Notes: generated by a model not told the origin, from the letters alone. Shown: positions 31,996 through 43,682, numbered from the stretch's first letter. The stretch is DNA of 64,000 bases from Ypsolopha sequella (GCA_934047225.1 CAKOHE010000034.1:186001-250000), one strand, 5' to 3'. Numbers and translations: made by a program.

Positions 31996-33089
31996 CGGCA
32001 GAAATGATATTATTTTGTAGGAATTGGGTTTTAAATGGTCACTGTCACTTCAAGCGGAAAATCGCGCAGTGAAAGAGTGACGGATTCAGACTGAAACGGA
32101 CAAAAGTAGGTTTGTTATTTATATAAAAATAAGTATAGTAGCTAGCAAAATTTTCTATCACAAAAAAACCCAAACTATCCAAGGGACGTTTAGTTAAGTG
32201 GTTGTAGAGCTCACACATAAAAACAAATATCAACAAGTAAGAAAGAGATGGATTATTGTATTGAAAAGATATTGATTTGTTTTTGTATATTCCAACACCT
32301 ACACCCAAAAAATCCGTTTTGTTAGTAACATAATTTCTTAATTGCTATTGTTAGTACTACATTTACACACATTTTACAATATTTATTTACGGTTGGGCAG
32401 AATGGGGTCTACTTTTATAAAGGCCACAAATTGGCGCCACTGGCACGGAAGGTATATGTCAAAGGTTTGTTAGGTTAGATTTACATAGAAGTTCGATTTT
32501 TTGTTTTGCTTATCCATATAATATTTAAAAAAAAATCTTTCTTAAATGCGAATGAACAATGCCGCAATGATGTGCAGTTCCATTATGTTCGAAAATGAAA
32601 GGAGGACATAAGTTTTGTTTTAGCCCCTCTTTTCTTTACCTCTAATCTTAATTCATTTACTTTCATTGCACCGTACCTTGAATAATAAACCTGAAACTAT
32701 GAATTTATCTCGACTAATACACAAATAACTAATAAAAAGCCATAGCTTTCGCCGTTTCGCGGACATTTGACGTTTCTCTATACCTGTCGCCTCAGTGGCG
32801 CCACCTGACGTCGATGGTAGCCCTCATTGACAACTGCACCCGATGTTTGATGAATGGGCTGTCAATCTTATCCACGACCGTGCTTAGAAGGTGTTGGTGG
32901 AAGCGTGCAAGCGAAACAACAGTAATCACAAGAAACCTAACCAGTCGATTTCAATACGGTTTTCACAATCATTTATTAAATATCACCAGGAAGGTTTATA
33001 TTTATAACACATTCACATTTAGCCTATACAACCTGACATTTAATTTTACAGCCAAATTCATACTGGAGGCTTGGTAAGTGATCAGTATT
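31996..33089. other. unassigned; MITE core trace near the right end
   Basis: No gene seen. GCCAAATTCATACTGGAGGC at about 33051 matches the core of the 'ACAAGGTGA' MITE family without a second arm. Confidence 0.4.
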
Positions 33090-33094
33090 ACGGA

Positions 33095-34030
33095 TCGATT
33101 ACACTTTTTAACCGACTTCGGAAAAAGAGGAGGTTCTCAATACAACTGTATATTTCCTTTTTTGGCTTTGTTACTCCATTACTCGCCCTTATTTCTCAAC
33201 CGATTTGAATGATTCTTTTTTTGTTTAGAAGAGTGTGCTTCCAGGCAGGTTCCATTTTGGGTTTGGTCATGATTTAATGAAGGTCTTCAGAGATAAGCAG
33301 TGAAACTCTTCAGAAAATCACAGCATACCTCTCCAAATTGAGGTATCTGTATTACTTGAAATCTTTTCTTACTTAAAAATTAGTGCCTTTATCTCCGAAA
33401 CTGGTAGACCGAAAAATATCGATCGTAGATCATAACTGGCCAATTACAGGAAAACTACAGCGACTTAAAAAAAGTTGAGCACAAATGAGAAATATAAAAA
33501 AAATGTAAAATAAATAAAAAATATATTTTATAAAAATACAATATGCGTATCAAATTGTAGGTATTAAAAAGTTGATTGTAAAATATATAGTTTGGCTATG
33601 TTAATTGCATCTATTTCGAGAAATCCTTGAAAAACCATGAAAAAATTTATGCCCCCCCCCCCCTTATCTCCAAAACTGGTGAACCGAAAAATATGAAAAA
33701 AATCACGGTAATCTATGTTTACGTTTATATGTTTACGTAAAGATTACAGTAAAAATAAAGCGGTTTAGAAATTGACGAAAAAAAAAATGACAAAATTAAA
33801 TTTATCAGCCACAATACGGAACCCTAGGTACGCGAGTCTGACTCGCACTCGGCCGGTTTTTTTTTACACCGTGGGCAAATTAATGCTATTTTTGTGCCAA
33901 GTTGCATGTCTTTATCGTTAACGGTGCTAAAGTTATGAGGCTGATATACATGGAACGGACGGACGGACAACGGAGTCTCACTATAAAGGTTCTTTTTGTA
34001 CCTTTTAGGTACTACGGAACCCTAAAAACG
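33095..34030. repeat. composite of two interspersed repeats
   Basis: 33100-33330 is a reverse copy of the 16060-16260 repeat (TTTTTAACCGACTTCGG, AGGAGGTTCTCAATACAA). 33340-33830 shares the 'TATCTCCGAAACTGGT' modules with 6370-6600. 33835-34030 is a 'GGGTTCCGTA' family end (CGGCCGGTTTTTTTTT to ACGGAACCCTAAAAAC) with GGACGGACGGACAACGGAG. Confidence 0.55.
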
Positions 34031-34266
34031 ATATAGCACGAAAATGTATTAATTATTGTGATTTTGTAAAGTCGGGGTGGGTCTAGTATAGTCTAGTATC
34101 TTTATAATTGCCAGTAAGCCTACGAGTTTGTAACTATGCGCCCACACTTAAGATATTAAAACCTTTGTCCTAGTTTCCCGCGAAGTTTCTTTTTACCTAA
34201 CTTTCATACAAGTTTCCACAAGTTGAACAATTTGATGACTTTGTTACTTAGCTTGTTCTTCTTTAG

Positions 34267-34731
34267 TTAAGGTGATTACCATCGCCAAATTAGCAGCTCG
34301 AAGCTTTTCTGTGCGAATATCGACGGAAACTACATTGAAATAACGTTCAAATCAGCGCGCAATGCGTTGTGGCTGTTATGACGCTCGCTGCGTCCTTGAT
34401 AGGGCGAAATAGGAGAAAATTATACTTTTCACTTGGACGTGATTGTTCGATTGAATAATCCTTTGTTGTGTTTATAGCTATCTAGTTAATCTATTTATCA
34501 AAGCATAAATTAATTAAATCAACCAAGCCGCTTAGGAGCAGTAGGGAATTCAAGCCAAAAAACACCATTTAGTTAAAACAATTTTTCATATAGAAGTTTT
34601 GGTGGTACGAAAAAGAAAAATGTTGCATATGATGTCCTAGAGTTGATAATCCATAATACATTTTTTCAATATTTTTGGTTTGGCCATAAAAGAGGAGTAG
34701 GCTTTAGAAAGTACCCATTTGGCGGTATTAA
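34267..34731 (-). repeat. TTAA-flanked MITE, copy E
   Basis: TTAA at 34267-34270 and 34728-34731, with a further TTAA at 34737-34740. Reverse orientation, closest to copy D. Confidence 0.8.
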
Positions 34732-34740
34732 GCGCCTTAA

Positions 34741-35114
34741 GTAAGTACTTAGAGGATACATTGAGATACTCTAAGGGTAAGTAACTTTAATAGTTACGTA
34801 TATAGAAGCTTTTTTGCTGTTCGTGGGACCATGATTATGAGCATTGACGTAATGCCTTTGGTTATGTATGAGAGAGTTGTAGATTACGTATCTGGGGGCA
34901 CGGCAGTGCCCCCGCCAAGTCTCGCAAAAAAAATCTCACAACTTTTTACGGTAGAAGGATTGCGTTGCGAGACTTGACATTTTTGTACATTTTATGTTTT
35001 TGATGGGATTATTCTTTCTCCAGTCTTTTTTATAAGTCCGATATAAACTTAATATATAACAGGATTATGTTTATTTTGCGAAGTCCATCGCTATGAATAC
35101 TCTAAATATTATAA
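34741..35114. other. no gene; small GC palindrome
   Basis: GGGGGCACGGCAGTGCCCCC at about 34895 is a near-perfect palindrome in otherwise AT-rich sequence. Nothing else recognised. Confidence 0.45.
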
Positions 35115-35116
35115 GA

Positions 35117-35203
35117 GTGCATTACAAACTAGAAAATATCAGTCAGAAACAAATCCAAAGACGAATTTGTTTCGGATTGATCTTTTCTAGTTTGTAATGC
35201 ACA
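35117..35203. repeat. hairpin, about 40-bp arms
   Basis: TGCATTACAAACTAGAAAA and its reverse complement at the ends, with CAGTCAGAAACAAATCC imperfectly mirrored inside. Confidence 0.7.
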
Positions 35204-35646
35204 CTAATAATTTTTAATACTTATATACCTTTTATATGTTAACTCATGTTATATAAATATTGTTAATTGAACAATGGAGAATGTATTGTGCACAACAATG
35301 TTTATAAGATTAAGCCCCTTTTAGCTCTTACAAAACATTCTTGAAGACAATAGCACACAAAATTATAACCGAAGCTTTTCATAATATATATCTCTACGTT
35401 TATGGTAGCAAGCAACGAAATGTTCAAAATTGCTGCCTTTGTGTTAGAGTTTTGTGTTCATACAGACAGGATAGAAGGCATAATCCCGTATATTAAATTT
35501 CACTGTTATTTTGATGGATGTAATAAACAGGTAAACCAACATAGTATACAGGAAATATAATTTGTACAGGGAGGACAATACCTATAGAACAAAAGAGACA
35601 CGTGCTTTTGACCAATTTTGATAAATGAGATGCCATTAAATTCCTC

Positions 35647-36146
35647 TTAAGAGCGTTTCAGCAGCCGAATTGTGAAAAACCCGACTTTATCTAATTAATC
35701 GAAACAGAACACTTATATTCAAAATTTACCCATGCTTATGTAATAAACCTATGCTTTGTGTATGTTGCCGTGCTAAAGATTCCATTGGAATAGGAACAAA
35801 TGGAAACTGCGATGTCAACATACACAAAACATAGGTAATAAGGTTTTGATGAGGATCTATTCAGTAAATTTTGAATATAAGTGTTTGGGCGAGTGAAGAC
35901 GTTTACGCGACGACTGGGTGTGAGGCGTAACGTCGTCGCGTAAACGTCTTCACTCGCCCAGATGAAGGCAGTCTAAATCTGCTGAAACTGGTCGGCCTTC
36001 CCGATCATAACACGTATTGAGGTGAGCCGTTTTTATATAAATCATGAATTATCGTCAAGTCTCATTTAATTCTATAATATAAGTGTTCTTTCAAATAATT
36101 AGAAAAAGGCGGATTTTTCGCAATTCGGCTGCTAAACCGCTCTTAA
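35647..36146. repeat. nested hairpins (four levels)
   Basis: Outer arms TTAAGAGCGTTTCAGCAGCC and the mirror ending at 36146. Inside: AACACTTATATTCAAAATTT with its mirror (35708-35885), which encloses CCTATGCTTTGTGTATGTTG with its mirror (about 35747-35839). Next to these is a separate perfect 29-bp hairpin (35886-35914 with 35932-35960; TGGGCGAGTGAAGACGTTTA outside). Confidence 0.75.
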
Positions 36147-36417
36147 TTGTCCAGATAAAAAAGTTTATCTGGACACATTGCCATGTGTCCAGGGCCGAGT
36201 TCGAAAAAGAAAAGGCCGGCGCATCACCCATGTGCTATACACGAACCGTTTCGAGCTGCTTTCGACCCCAAACCATAACTCAAAATCTATTAAACCTGAA
36301 ACGTTGCAATTTTGCGTGCGTGTTAAAGTCCTCACAATTATTTAATATCAGAAATTTTATAAATTAAACTTTAACAGTGCTTGTTGAGATATTGACGTCC
36401 AAAAATCAGTATTTTTA

Positions 36418-37043
36418 TTAACCCCTAACCTGATACGCCGCGCGCAGCCTTGCCGCCCTACAGTGATTGCCCCTCCAGGCGCCCGCAGGGCCACGCGTGA
36501 CATGGTTTAGTTTAGTGGTGTTTATGGCTTTCCTGGTAGGAAATACCACGCATATGGCATACCGTTGTAATCCTAGATAAATTTTCAACAAGCTGATATT
36601 ACTTTGATTAAAATATATTGTACTATGATCGACCTGCATGCGAGTAAATAAAGAAAAAGGGTTCTATCAGACTTTCCTATTGGGATATAAAAATATCAAA
36701 CAACATGTAGTATTCCATTTGTACTTTATTAACCCTCTTACTATACAGTCAATATACTTTGAGAAAATACACTATATTTTGAGACAATTCGCGGACAAAA
36801 TTGAAGGATTTTATTTCGTTTTTTTCTAAGGCCAAGACTGTTTTCTGTGACCAGGGCTGTTTTCAATGCAGAACGTTGGCTAGTGTGACCACTCAAAATA
36901 AACCACAGAGCACAAAAATCCGAATCGGAAAAGAAAATCGACGTCAAAAAGTACTCGGGCGGGCGATCCTTCTAAGGATCCGTACCGAACGTCGACATCA
37001 AAAACGCGATCCTTATAAGGATCCTTAACGGTTTAGGGGTTAA
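36418..37043. repeat. TTAA-flanked element with CCCCTAA ends
   Basis: TTAA at 36418-36421 followed by CCCCTAACC; GGTTTAGGGG followed by TTAA at 37040-37043. Short terminal repeats beginning CCC with a TTAA target fit piggyBac-type elements. Near the right end are two palindromes, GATCCTTCTAAGGATC and GATCCTTATAAGGATC. Short frames inside do not match a transposase. Confidence 0.65.
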
Positions 37044-37869
37044 TGAACCACTGCTTATTTTGTTATTTATTTTCTCTGCCTTACGTAAATTCAAAATGTA
37101 AATATTTTGCACCCTCAATAGCTAACGTTTTGGCGGGGAGGCGACGTTACCCGTTAAAAGAAATAGCAACCCATATTATTATTATCCACAATTAGATGCA
37201 ACAGGCAGGCACCAGGCAGGTTAATATTTCTTTTCACCAAGTGAAAGGAAGGCTTGTCAGTCTAAACCACAGAGTACATTATTATGTCTAAACCTGATCT
37301 TTATTCAATGACACACGAGTACATAGACATTTCATTATACCTACATCATAGAGGATGCATATACAAATAATACAACATTAGCCGCTTTATTTTTCCTGTA
37401 AGCTTTATTGGATAAATAACCTTTTACCTTGATTTTTAGGGTTCCGTATCCTAAGGTTCCGTGACCCTATTACTAAGCCTCCGCTGTCTATCCATCTATC
37501 ACAGGGGTCTACAGCTTCAGCCGTTATAGGTGAATATAGCGCGTAAATATTTGCACATAATATATGTTACTTTGTCCTCTATCACGGCAAATAATAATAT
37601 GAAATGGAAATCCAAGGGGGGTCCATTATTCGACGTTATTTGTTTCAGCTCTAGTTATCTTTATTTTCGTTTTAATTTAATTTTAATTTTTAATTTTCGT
37701 TTTAATTAAATAATATATTTTTTTTATTGAATGACCTTCACTTTGTAAATATCTATTGTAAATAATTTTACTTCAATTGTTAGAATAAGTTTCTGTTAAT
37801 TTAAATATATATTATTATTGTAAATTATTTTGTTTCATAAATTTTGATTAATTTGATGTAAACATAATA
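37044..37869. other. no gene recognised; 'GGGTTCCGTA' fragment
   Basis: 37436-37500 carries AGGGTTCCGTATCC and CGGTTCCGTGACCC-like pieces of the common repeat. The rest is AT-rich. Confidence 0.4.
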
Positions 37870-38152
37870 ATCCACGGGAGGACCAATTTGCTCGGAAAAG
37901 CACCTTTGACACGCACCATGCGCACACTAAATCTGGTCGCGGAGAAAATTGACCTCAACCACTGTTCTCTGAGCGAGTTCGTAAGGGCTACTATGTGGAT
38001 TTTATGTTACTAAAAAATTGATGTACTAGTTGTTATATAGGTTGTTTATGTTAAATTAAGTTAGTTGACTTCTTACACTATTGTATTAGGATTACCTGTA
38101 ATAATAGCTGTAATATGTAAATAAATAAATAAATAAATAAAAAAAAAAAAAA
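37870..38152 (+). pseudogene. LINE ORF2 C-terminus with poly(TAAA)/A tail
   Basis: The frame TNLLGKAPLTRTMRTLNLVA then EKIDLNHCSLSEFVRATMWI ends at TAA 38011-38013. It resembles the last residues of Jockey/CR1-type ORF2 ('PL.R....LN.....IDLF..SL..F'). The 3' UTR ends with about five AAAT units and an A run at 38118-38150. 5'-truncated. Confidence 0.55.
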
Positions 38153-38499
38153 ATATTTTCTTATAAATTCAACCAATAATTTGTAACGCAAATTTTAAGT
38201 AATTTGCTGTATACACATATTATACATTTTTTTTTTACTATGTATTCTATTGCATGCTGTGTTCACCTTTAATTGTCTAGGCATATAACTAAAAATGTAT
38301 ATTTAATTTTACAATGTATTTACTTATGTACTAGATGTTGGTGTTCCTAATAAATAAAAATCTAAAAATTTATAATACAACAATTTTGGGCAGATAAACG
38401 TTAGAGTTCCTTGTTCAAAAAGTGCTGATTTGTTTGTCAAGAGCTACCATTTTAGCGCCTTGTTTTTTGTCGCCTTTATGTTGCTATGTCATCTTTATT

Positions 38500-38985
38500 G
38501 TTGGCATTTACCATAATGGTTTGGGGTTTCGTAACCATATTGTGTAATGGTAGTACGGAACCTTTCGTGAGCGAGTCCGACTTGCTCTTATCCGGTTTAA
38601 TAGCGATAATATAATATAATAGCGAAATGTTGATATTTCTCTTCTTAAATAGACTAAATGTGTTTTAGGGTTCTTTACCCAAAGCACAGATTATTATAAC
38701 AAAGGCTCTATCGTTAGAACGGTTATACATACAAGTACCTACAAGTTGAAAATTTAGGCAGACTACTTTAAATAAAAATAACAAATAATAAAAATGAGGG
38801 TTCCTTCCTAAAAAGGTACCGAATTTTTTATCAGGCGGTAACGTTTTATCGCTTTGTTTTTTGGTCGTCTTGATGGCATCTATGTTGTTGCAATTTACTT
38901 TTAGGGTTCCGTACCCGTATTGTGTGGGGGTACGGAACCCTTTATGTGCGAGTCGGATTCGCACTTTACCGTTTTTAATTACGAA
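38500..38985. repeat. 'GGGTTCCGTA' repeat, palindromic end
   Basis: Contains AGGGTTCCGTACCC, a short spacer and GGGTACGGAACCCT (38902-38942), a perfect hairpin, then GTGCGAGTCGGATTCGCAC. Same family as 22361-22980. Confidence 0.55.
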
Positions 38986-39313
38986 AAAGAAGAAAGGTGC
39001 ACTGATCAATGTTAGGTTAGTAGACCACCAAAAAAAAACCTAACATTGATGATAAGCACCCAGTATTTAAATATTGTGGTAATGTCGTAGATATAGTGAT
39101 AATTAAATGTTTAGATGTGTTGTATCACTTTAGATGGTAATGTTAACATTGGTGTTTACAGGTCCTATCAATGAAAATCGATTTAGTTGCTAAAATAATC
39201 GAGTCAAAACTCAAAATTCTCTAGTCGTATAAGTAATGTATGAGTAATAAAACAAAATATTACATCATTCATTTATAAATAATTTTACAAACTAAAATAT
39301 ATGTTGACATTAA

Positions 39314-39563
39314 TTTATGCAGCCAAATTCATACTGAAGACACTATAAGATGTCGGTATCAAGGTTCGATGACCTTTTTTGGGAAATTCGAAAATTATTT
39401 CCTTATTTTAAGAAACCCTGTTCCCTACAAACGCAAGCCTAGCGCCGAGTCAATTACTATGGTAGGTAGGTCAACATATTATTTTGTGAAATTTACAAAA
39501 CTTGTTATCAATCCGTGATACTAATCATTTACCAAGCATCCAGTATGAATTTGGCTGCATAAA
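39314..39563. repeat. foldback MITE, 'TTTATGCAGCC' ends with shared core
   Basis: Outer TTTATGCAGCCAAATTCATA and its mirror. Inside the arms lie ACTGAAGACAC / GATACTAATCATTTACCAAG, the core of the 'ACAAGGTGA' family, but the terminal 11 bases are different. Confidence 0.7.
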
Positions 39564-39757
39564 CACCTTATAAAATACCTCTTTCACGCGTGCAACATTT
39601 TAAACAACCCTACCGAGTGAACAGTGATTTATGATCTTGAGACCGTCACAGTAAAAGAAGCTCTAGCGCGTAGTAATTCCATACATTCTCGCTTGCACGC
39701 ACGTGTGGTACCTGACTGTAGGCAATTATAAAAAGTTGCCGAAGGGCGGGTGCGAGC

Positions 39758-41562
39758 CAGAGCTGTCACATGGACCAAATATAAGCCCTAAGTTGGTCCG
39801 TTCAAATAGGACTCGGACCTGGTCCGATGGACTTTTATGGTGAGCCCTAAACTCCAGCGGACCGAACGGACTAGCCCTATTTCGGTAAAAAGCCGGTCCG
39901 GTCCGAGTTGGTCCGAAACAGTCCGTTAGATTACTTCAATAGAGTTATGCAATAAATGCTGTGCTACAATTTGATAAATAGTCGAAAAAATGTCGTGTAT
40001 TTTATTGAATAATATTGAAATACCTGAAAACTTCGATTAAGAGGATGGGATACCCTAGCAACTTTTTTTTAATTTCCGTCCAGCACAATAAGTCTAACGG
40101 CAAAGACCTTATTTGCTTTTCATAGAAGCGATTATATGTTGGAAAAAAAATTTTTTTGGCCATATCTTTGGAACGGAAGGTGATACATCCCTAGGGGTCG
40201 GACCATAGGGTGCCAAAAAAGTATATATATATTTTTTTATGTCAAAACTTTAACCGCCCGTATCTCCTAGACGGCTTGAGTTAGACCCATGTTGATGGGT
40301 GTCTAAGAAAAGGTCTCCCCGAGATCTAGCCCCCCCCCCCCCCAGTGTCAAAACTTTAACGGCCCGTATCTCCCAAACGGCTGAAGCTAGACCCATGTTA
40401 CTAAAGTCGAAACCGCAACTCGCTAGGACTTACGGTTCGGGAGATATAGCCGATTAAAGTTTTGGCAAAAAGTTTTTTTTTTTTTTTCATTTTCAGTTAG
40501 AGCTCGTCGAGCCCTTTTCTTAGAGTACCATGAACATGGGTCTAGCTTCAGCCGTTTGGGAGATACGGGCCGTTAAAGTTTTGACACTGTGGGGGGCTAG
40601 ATCTCGGCGAGACCTTTTCTTAGACACCCATCAACATGGGTCTAATTCAAGCCGTCTAGGAGATACGGGCGGTTAAAGTTTTGACATAAAAAAAAAAAAC
40701 TTTTTTGGCACCCTATGGTCCGACCCCTAGGGATGTACCACCTTCCGTTCCGAAGATATGGCCAAAACAATTTTTTTTTCGGTACACACCTAAAAAAAAA
40801 AAGGCAATTTTTCCCATCCCTAGTGATCGAGGACATCCCTAGGAACTGCGCACGCTCGCGCTTCGCGCTCGCGGGCTCGTTCTGTCAAAAATGTAATTCT
40901 TTCCCATCCCTAGTACCCAGGTACATCACTACGAACTTCGCTCGCTCGCTCGTTCGTGCTCGTTCGTAGGCTCGCTTACTCAGTCGAAAAAATTTTCAAT
41001 ACTCCCATACAACGACACGTCTCACTAAAATGTCAAAAAACCATGTCAAATGTCAAAAAATGTCAAATGTCATGGTTTTTCCCCACTCAGTATTAGACAA
41101 CTGACATTGTTTTCATACATTACTACCATATCAAAAGACTCCTTCAAACTAAACAACCATGTCAGTCAGTCAGTCAGTGAGTTACCGTTTTGTAGCTTTA
41201 TACAATAGTCAAAAAAATCAAAACAAAATTAAGTATGGACAATATGAAGAAAATATGAATAAATACATACCTGCAAAACATATATTTCGATTCTTAGTCG
41301 TCAACTCGTCATCACATCCTTCGAATAACATTATTTTGTCATGCTATACTTGCATAAAACCATCCATAATCATTTCGTTACACACAACGGACCAGCAACG
41401 GACCAACGGACTGAACGGACTAACCCGAAGCCCGAAAAAGTCCGATCGGTCCGTGGTCCGCGGACTCGCTCACGGTTGAAAAAGTCCTATTTGATGATTT
41501 AGGACTTTTTATACGTTTTCGGTCTTTTACGGACTTTTTTTTTGGTCCATATGACAGCTCTG
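39758..41562. mobile_element. 1.8-kb non-autonomous hAT-type transposon
   Basis: Terminal inverted repeats CAGAGCTGTCACATGGACCA (left) and, reversed, CAGAGCTGTCATATGGACCA (right). An exact 8-bp duplication, GTGCGAGC, flanks it (39750-39757 and 41563-41570). CAGRG-type ends with 8-bp duplications define the hAT superfamily. The subterminal 200 bp on both sides are packed with GGTCCG/CGGACC motifs, plausible transposase-binding repeats. No transposase frame is present; a long palindrome occupies the middle (40142-40779), followed by GC-rich CGCTCG-repeat sequence at 40840-40975. Confidence 0.85.
40142..40779. repeat. long palindrome with internal tandem boxes
   Basis: Arms pair CCATATCTTTGGAACGGAAG with CTTCCGTTCCGAAGATATGG and continue for about 250 bp. 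Each arm contains repeated 'CCGTATCTCC..ACGGCT' and 'AGACCCATGTTGATGG' boxes, so the arms also have internal direct repeats. A single-arm relative is at 12345-12630. Confidence 0.75.
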
Positions 41563-41570
41563 GTGCGAGC

Positions 41571-42053
41571 TAGTTTGTACTTTATTGCTGCTTAGCGAGA
41601 GTAGCTATTTACTTCAATGCTCTTGCAAGGTGATTCTTCTGTACGTAGTATTTTATTTTGTGGTAGTACCTAGCAAAAAGTTTATGACTGTAAGCAAAGT
41701 CAGCATAGTGTTTCCAAGTCTTATTTTTACTTTTTCCGCGCAGATCAAGGCATTTTCTTATTTAATGCATCACAATAAGAGTATTTTGACAGAGGACTTC
41801 TTTCGGGAAATTTATTTAAAACAAAATTTTTTTGATTAATAAAATTACCCAATTTAATTAGATCTAAAAGTTGCATCTTTTGGACTTGGCAGTCACAAAG
41901 CATTAGGATGTACTCAATTGTACACATTTCTAAATAGTCACTTCTCAAGTGACGTCACACGAAGGCAAATAGAAGTTGCAGCTTTTTCGTAAAAATATTC
42001 ATCATCATAAGGTTTTTTAAGACCACAAGTTCTAAAATACGGCTAATCTCGAA
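41571..42053. other. no feature recognised
   Basis: AT-rich stretch between the hAT-type element and the BEL/Pao fragment, without a supported frame. Confidence 0.35.
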
Positions 42054-43061
42054 ATGGTATTCGAATTAACACACCTAACGGGCGATCTTCTACTGGCCCG
42101 CCTCGACGCCCACTGCCGCCCCTTCACCAACTGCGGTGTCGATTACTTCGGCCCGATGACAGTGACTATCGGCCGCCGTCACGAGAAGAGGTGGGGCGCC
42201 CTCTTCACCTGCCTGAGCACTCGCGCTGTCCACCTCGAGTTAGTGGGCAGCCTGACGACCGACTCGGCCATCATGGCGCTGCGGCGTATGGCCGCCCGCC
42301 GAGGATGGCCCAAGCTGATGTACAGCGACAACGGCACCAACTTCAGGGGCGCTGACGCCGAGCTTCGAGCAGCTTACACCGAGTGGGCTCCAGTACTGCG
42401 GAACTATGGCCTCACCTACCGAATGGACTGGAGGTTCATTCCCCCTGGAGCCCCAAACCAAGGTGGCGCCTGGGAGTGGTTGGTGCGATCGGTGAAGACA
42501 GCTCTTCGGGTGGTGCTAACAGAACAGCACCCCAAGGAGGAAGTTCTCGCCACCTTGCTTACCGAAGCTGAGCACTCAATCAACGGGAGACCCCTCACGC
42601 ATGTCTCCGTGGACCCAAGCGACCCAGAGGCCATCACGCCCAACCATTTTTTGATTGGGACGTCTACAGGCCTACCCATGACAGGACCCTGCCAACCAGC
42701 TGACCGACGCACCTGGAAAGCAGCTCAAGGACTGGCGGACCAATTCTGGGCAAGGTGGGTGCGCGAGTATCTGCCTACTTTCGTGCCCCGAGGGAGTTCA
42801 TCACACGGAAAGCGGCCCCTTCAAGTAGGAGATCTCGTGGTAGTAGTTGACCCCACACTACCACGAAACACCTGGCCACGAGGGATCGTGAGCCGTACCC
42901 TGCCCGGATCAGACGGAGGCGTGAGGAGCGCTGAAATCAAGACGAGAGGAGGCCTTCTGTGGAGACCAACTACAAGGCTCGCTGTCCTCCCAGTAGATAG
43001 AGAGGGCTGCGTTATCTCTGCGCCGGGGGGAGAATGTTGCGGACAACAAGCAAGCGGCTGA
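42054..43061 (+). CDS. BEL/Pao retrotransposon integrase and C-terminal domain, partial
   Basis: An open frame of 335 codons. Residues about 22-200 form the integrase core: NCGVDYFGPMTV (first Asp), MYSDNGTNFRG (second Asp) and NQGGAWEWLVRSVK (Glu), the complete DDE triad; residues about 225-315 match the DUF5641-type tail of Pao polyproteins (DRRTWKAAQ, QVGDLVVVVDPTLPRNTWPR, TRGGLLWRPTTRLAVLP). Integrase inserts the cDNA copy into chromosomes. The region upstream (gag, protease, RT, RNase H) is missing, and the first dozen residues before GDLLLARL look like flanking sequence. It is GC-rich, unlike its AT-rich surroundings. The last codons run past a purine-rich tract into the LTR. Confidence 0.9.
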   Translation: MVFELTHLTGDLLLARLDAHCRPFTNCGVDYFGPMTVTIGRRHEKRWGALFTCLSTRAVHLELVGSLTTDSAIMALRRMAARRGWPKLMYSDNGTNFRGADAELRAAYTEWAPVLRNYGLTYRMDWRFIPPGAPNQGGAWEWLVRSVKTALRVVLTEQHPKEEVLATLLTEAEHSINGRPLTHVSVDPSDPEAITPNHFLIGTSTGLPMTGPCQPADRRTWKAAQGLADQFWARWVREYLPTFVPRGSSSHGKRPLQVGDLVVVVDPTLPRNTWPRGIVSRTLPGSDGGVRSAEIKTRGGLLWRPTTRLAVLPVDREGCVISAPGGECCGQQASG

Positions 43062-43120
43062 ATAACGCGAAGCGCGGTGCCAGAACATTATATAGCTACT
43101 TTGCAAAATAATCTATTTGA
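43023..43120 (+). mobile_element. polypurine tract and start of 3' LTR (BEL/Pao)
   Basis: GGGGGGAGAA (43025-43034) is followed by TGTTGCGGACAACAAGC, with the TG dinucleotide expected at an LTR start (43035). The LTR's end could not be placed; the given end is nominal. Confidence 0.6.
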
Positions 43121-43682
43121 AATTGAATTTGTGACCGCGGAACGCAAAACGCGGCTCTGTGTAGTGGTAAACTCTCACTGTGGTAAAGTTGATCCGAAAG
43201 AATAGTCACCGGACTCTTTTTGGTAACAGGCTGGTTGCTGCCTATAGCAAACATGAGACAAGACTTTTCGTTGGTATAAAGTGGGCACAGACCACTTAGC
43301 CTTTAGACATCTTATCAACTTATCATCCACCCACAAGTGAGAATTTTTTTCCGCCACTGCCGTGGTATTGCGGGGCAATGTGGGGAGAGTAATAAGCAAG
43401 GAAATAGAGATGGTATAGTATTGAATGACATTTATATAGTAGTGCAATTTCAGTGATTTGTTGGCCAAAAAGGCTTGCCCTTCTTACGACGTCTAATGGC
43501 TTTGTGATCTGTGAAAGTGGGTCATCTATGGGTAGTATATCGATGGTATGATTCTTAAAGAGGGGCCGCGGGTAGAGTTCCTCTTTCAACGCGGGCAAAG
43601 GGTTAGCTTATACATATGTGCAGCATAATCACGTGCAGCTAGCAAGTCCTTATCTTTACATAACCAAGGGCGAATCCAGCCT
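43121..43682. other. unassigned, perhaps rest of the LTR
   Basis: Two overlapping minus-strand open frames of 90-100 codons have no known motif. Part may belong to the BEL/Pao LTR. Confidence 0.3.

Noticed and set aside
36083..36367. 94-codon frame next to the nested hairpins
   Set aside because: Overlaps the outer hairpin arm and shows no domain.
42240..42712. Minus-strand and shifted open frames over the integrase
   Set aside because: They are shadows of the GC-rich plus-strand integrase frame.
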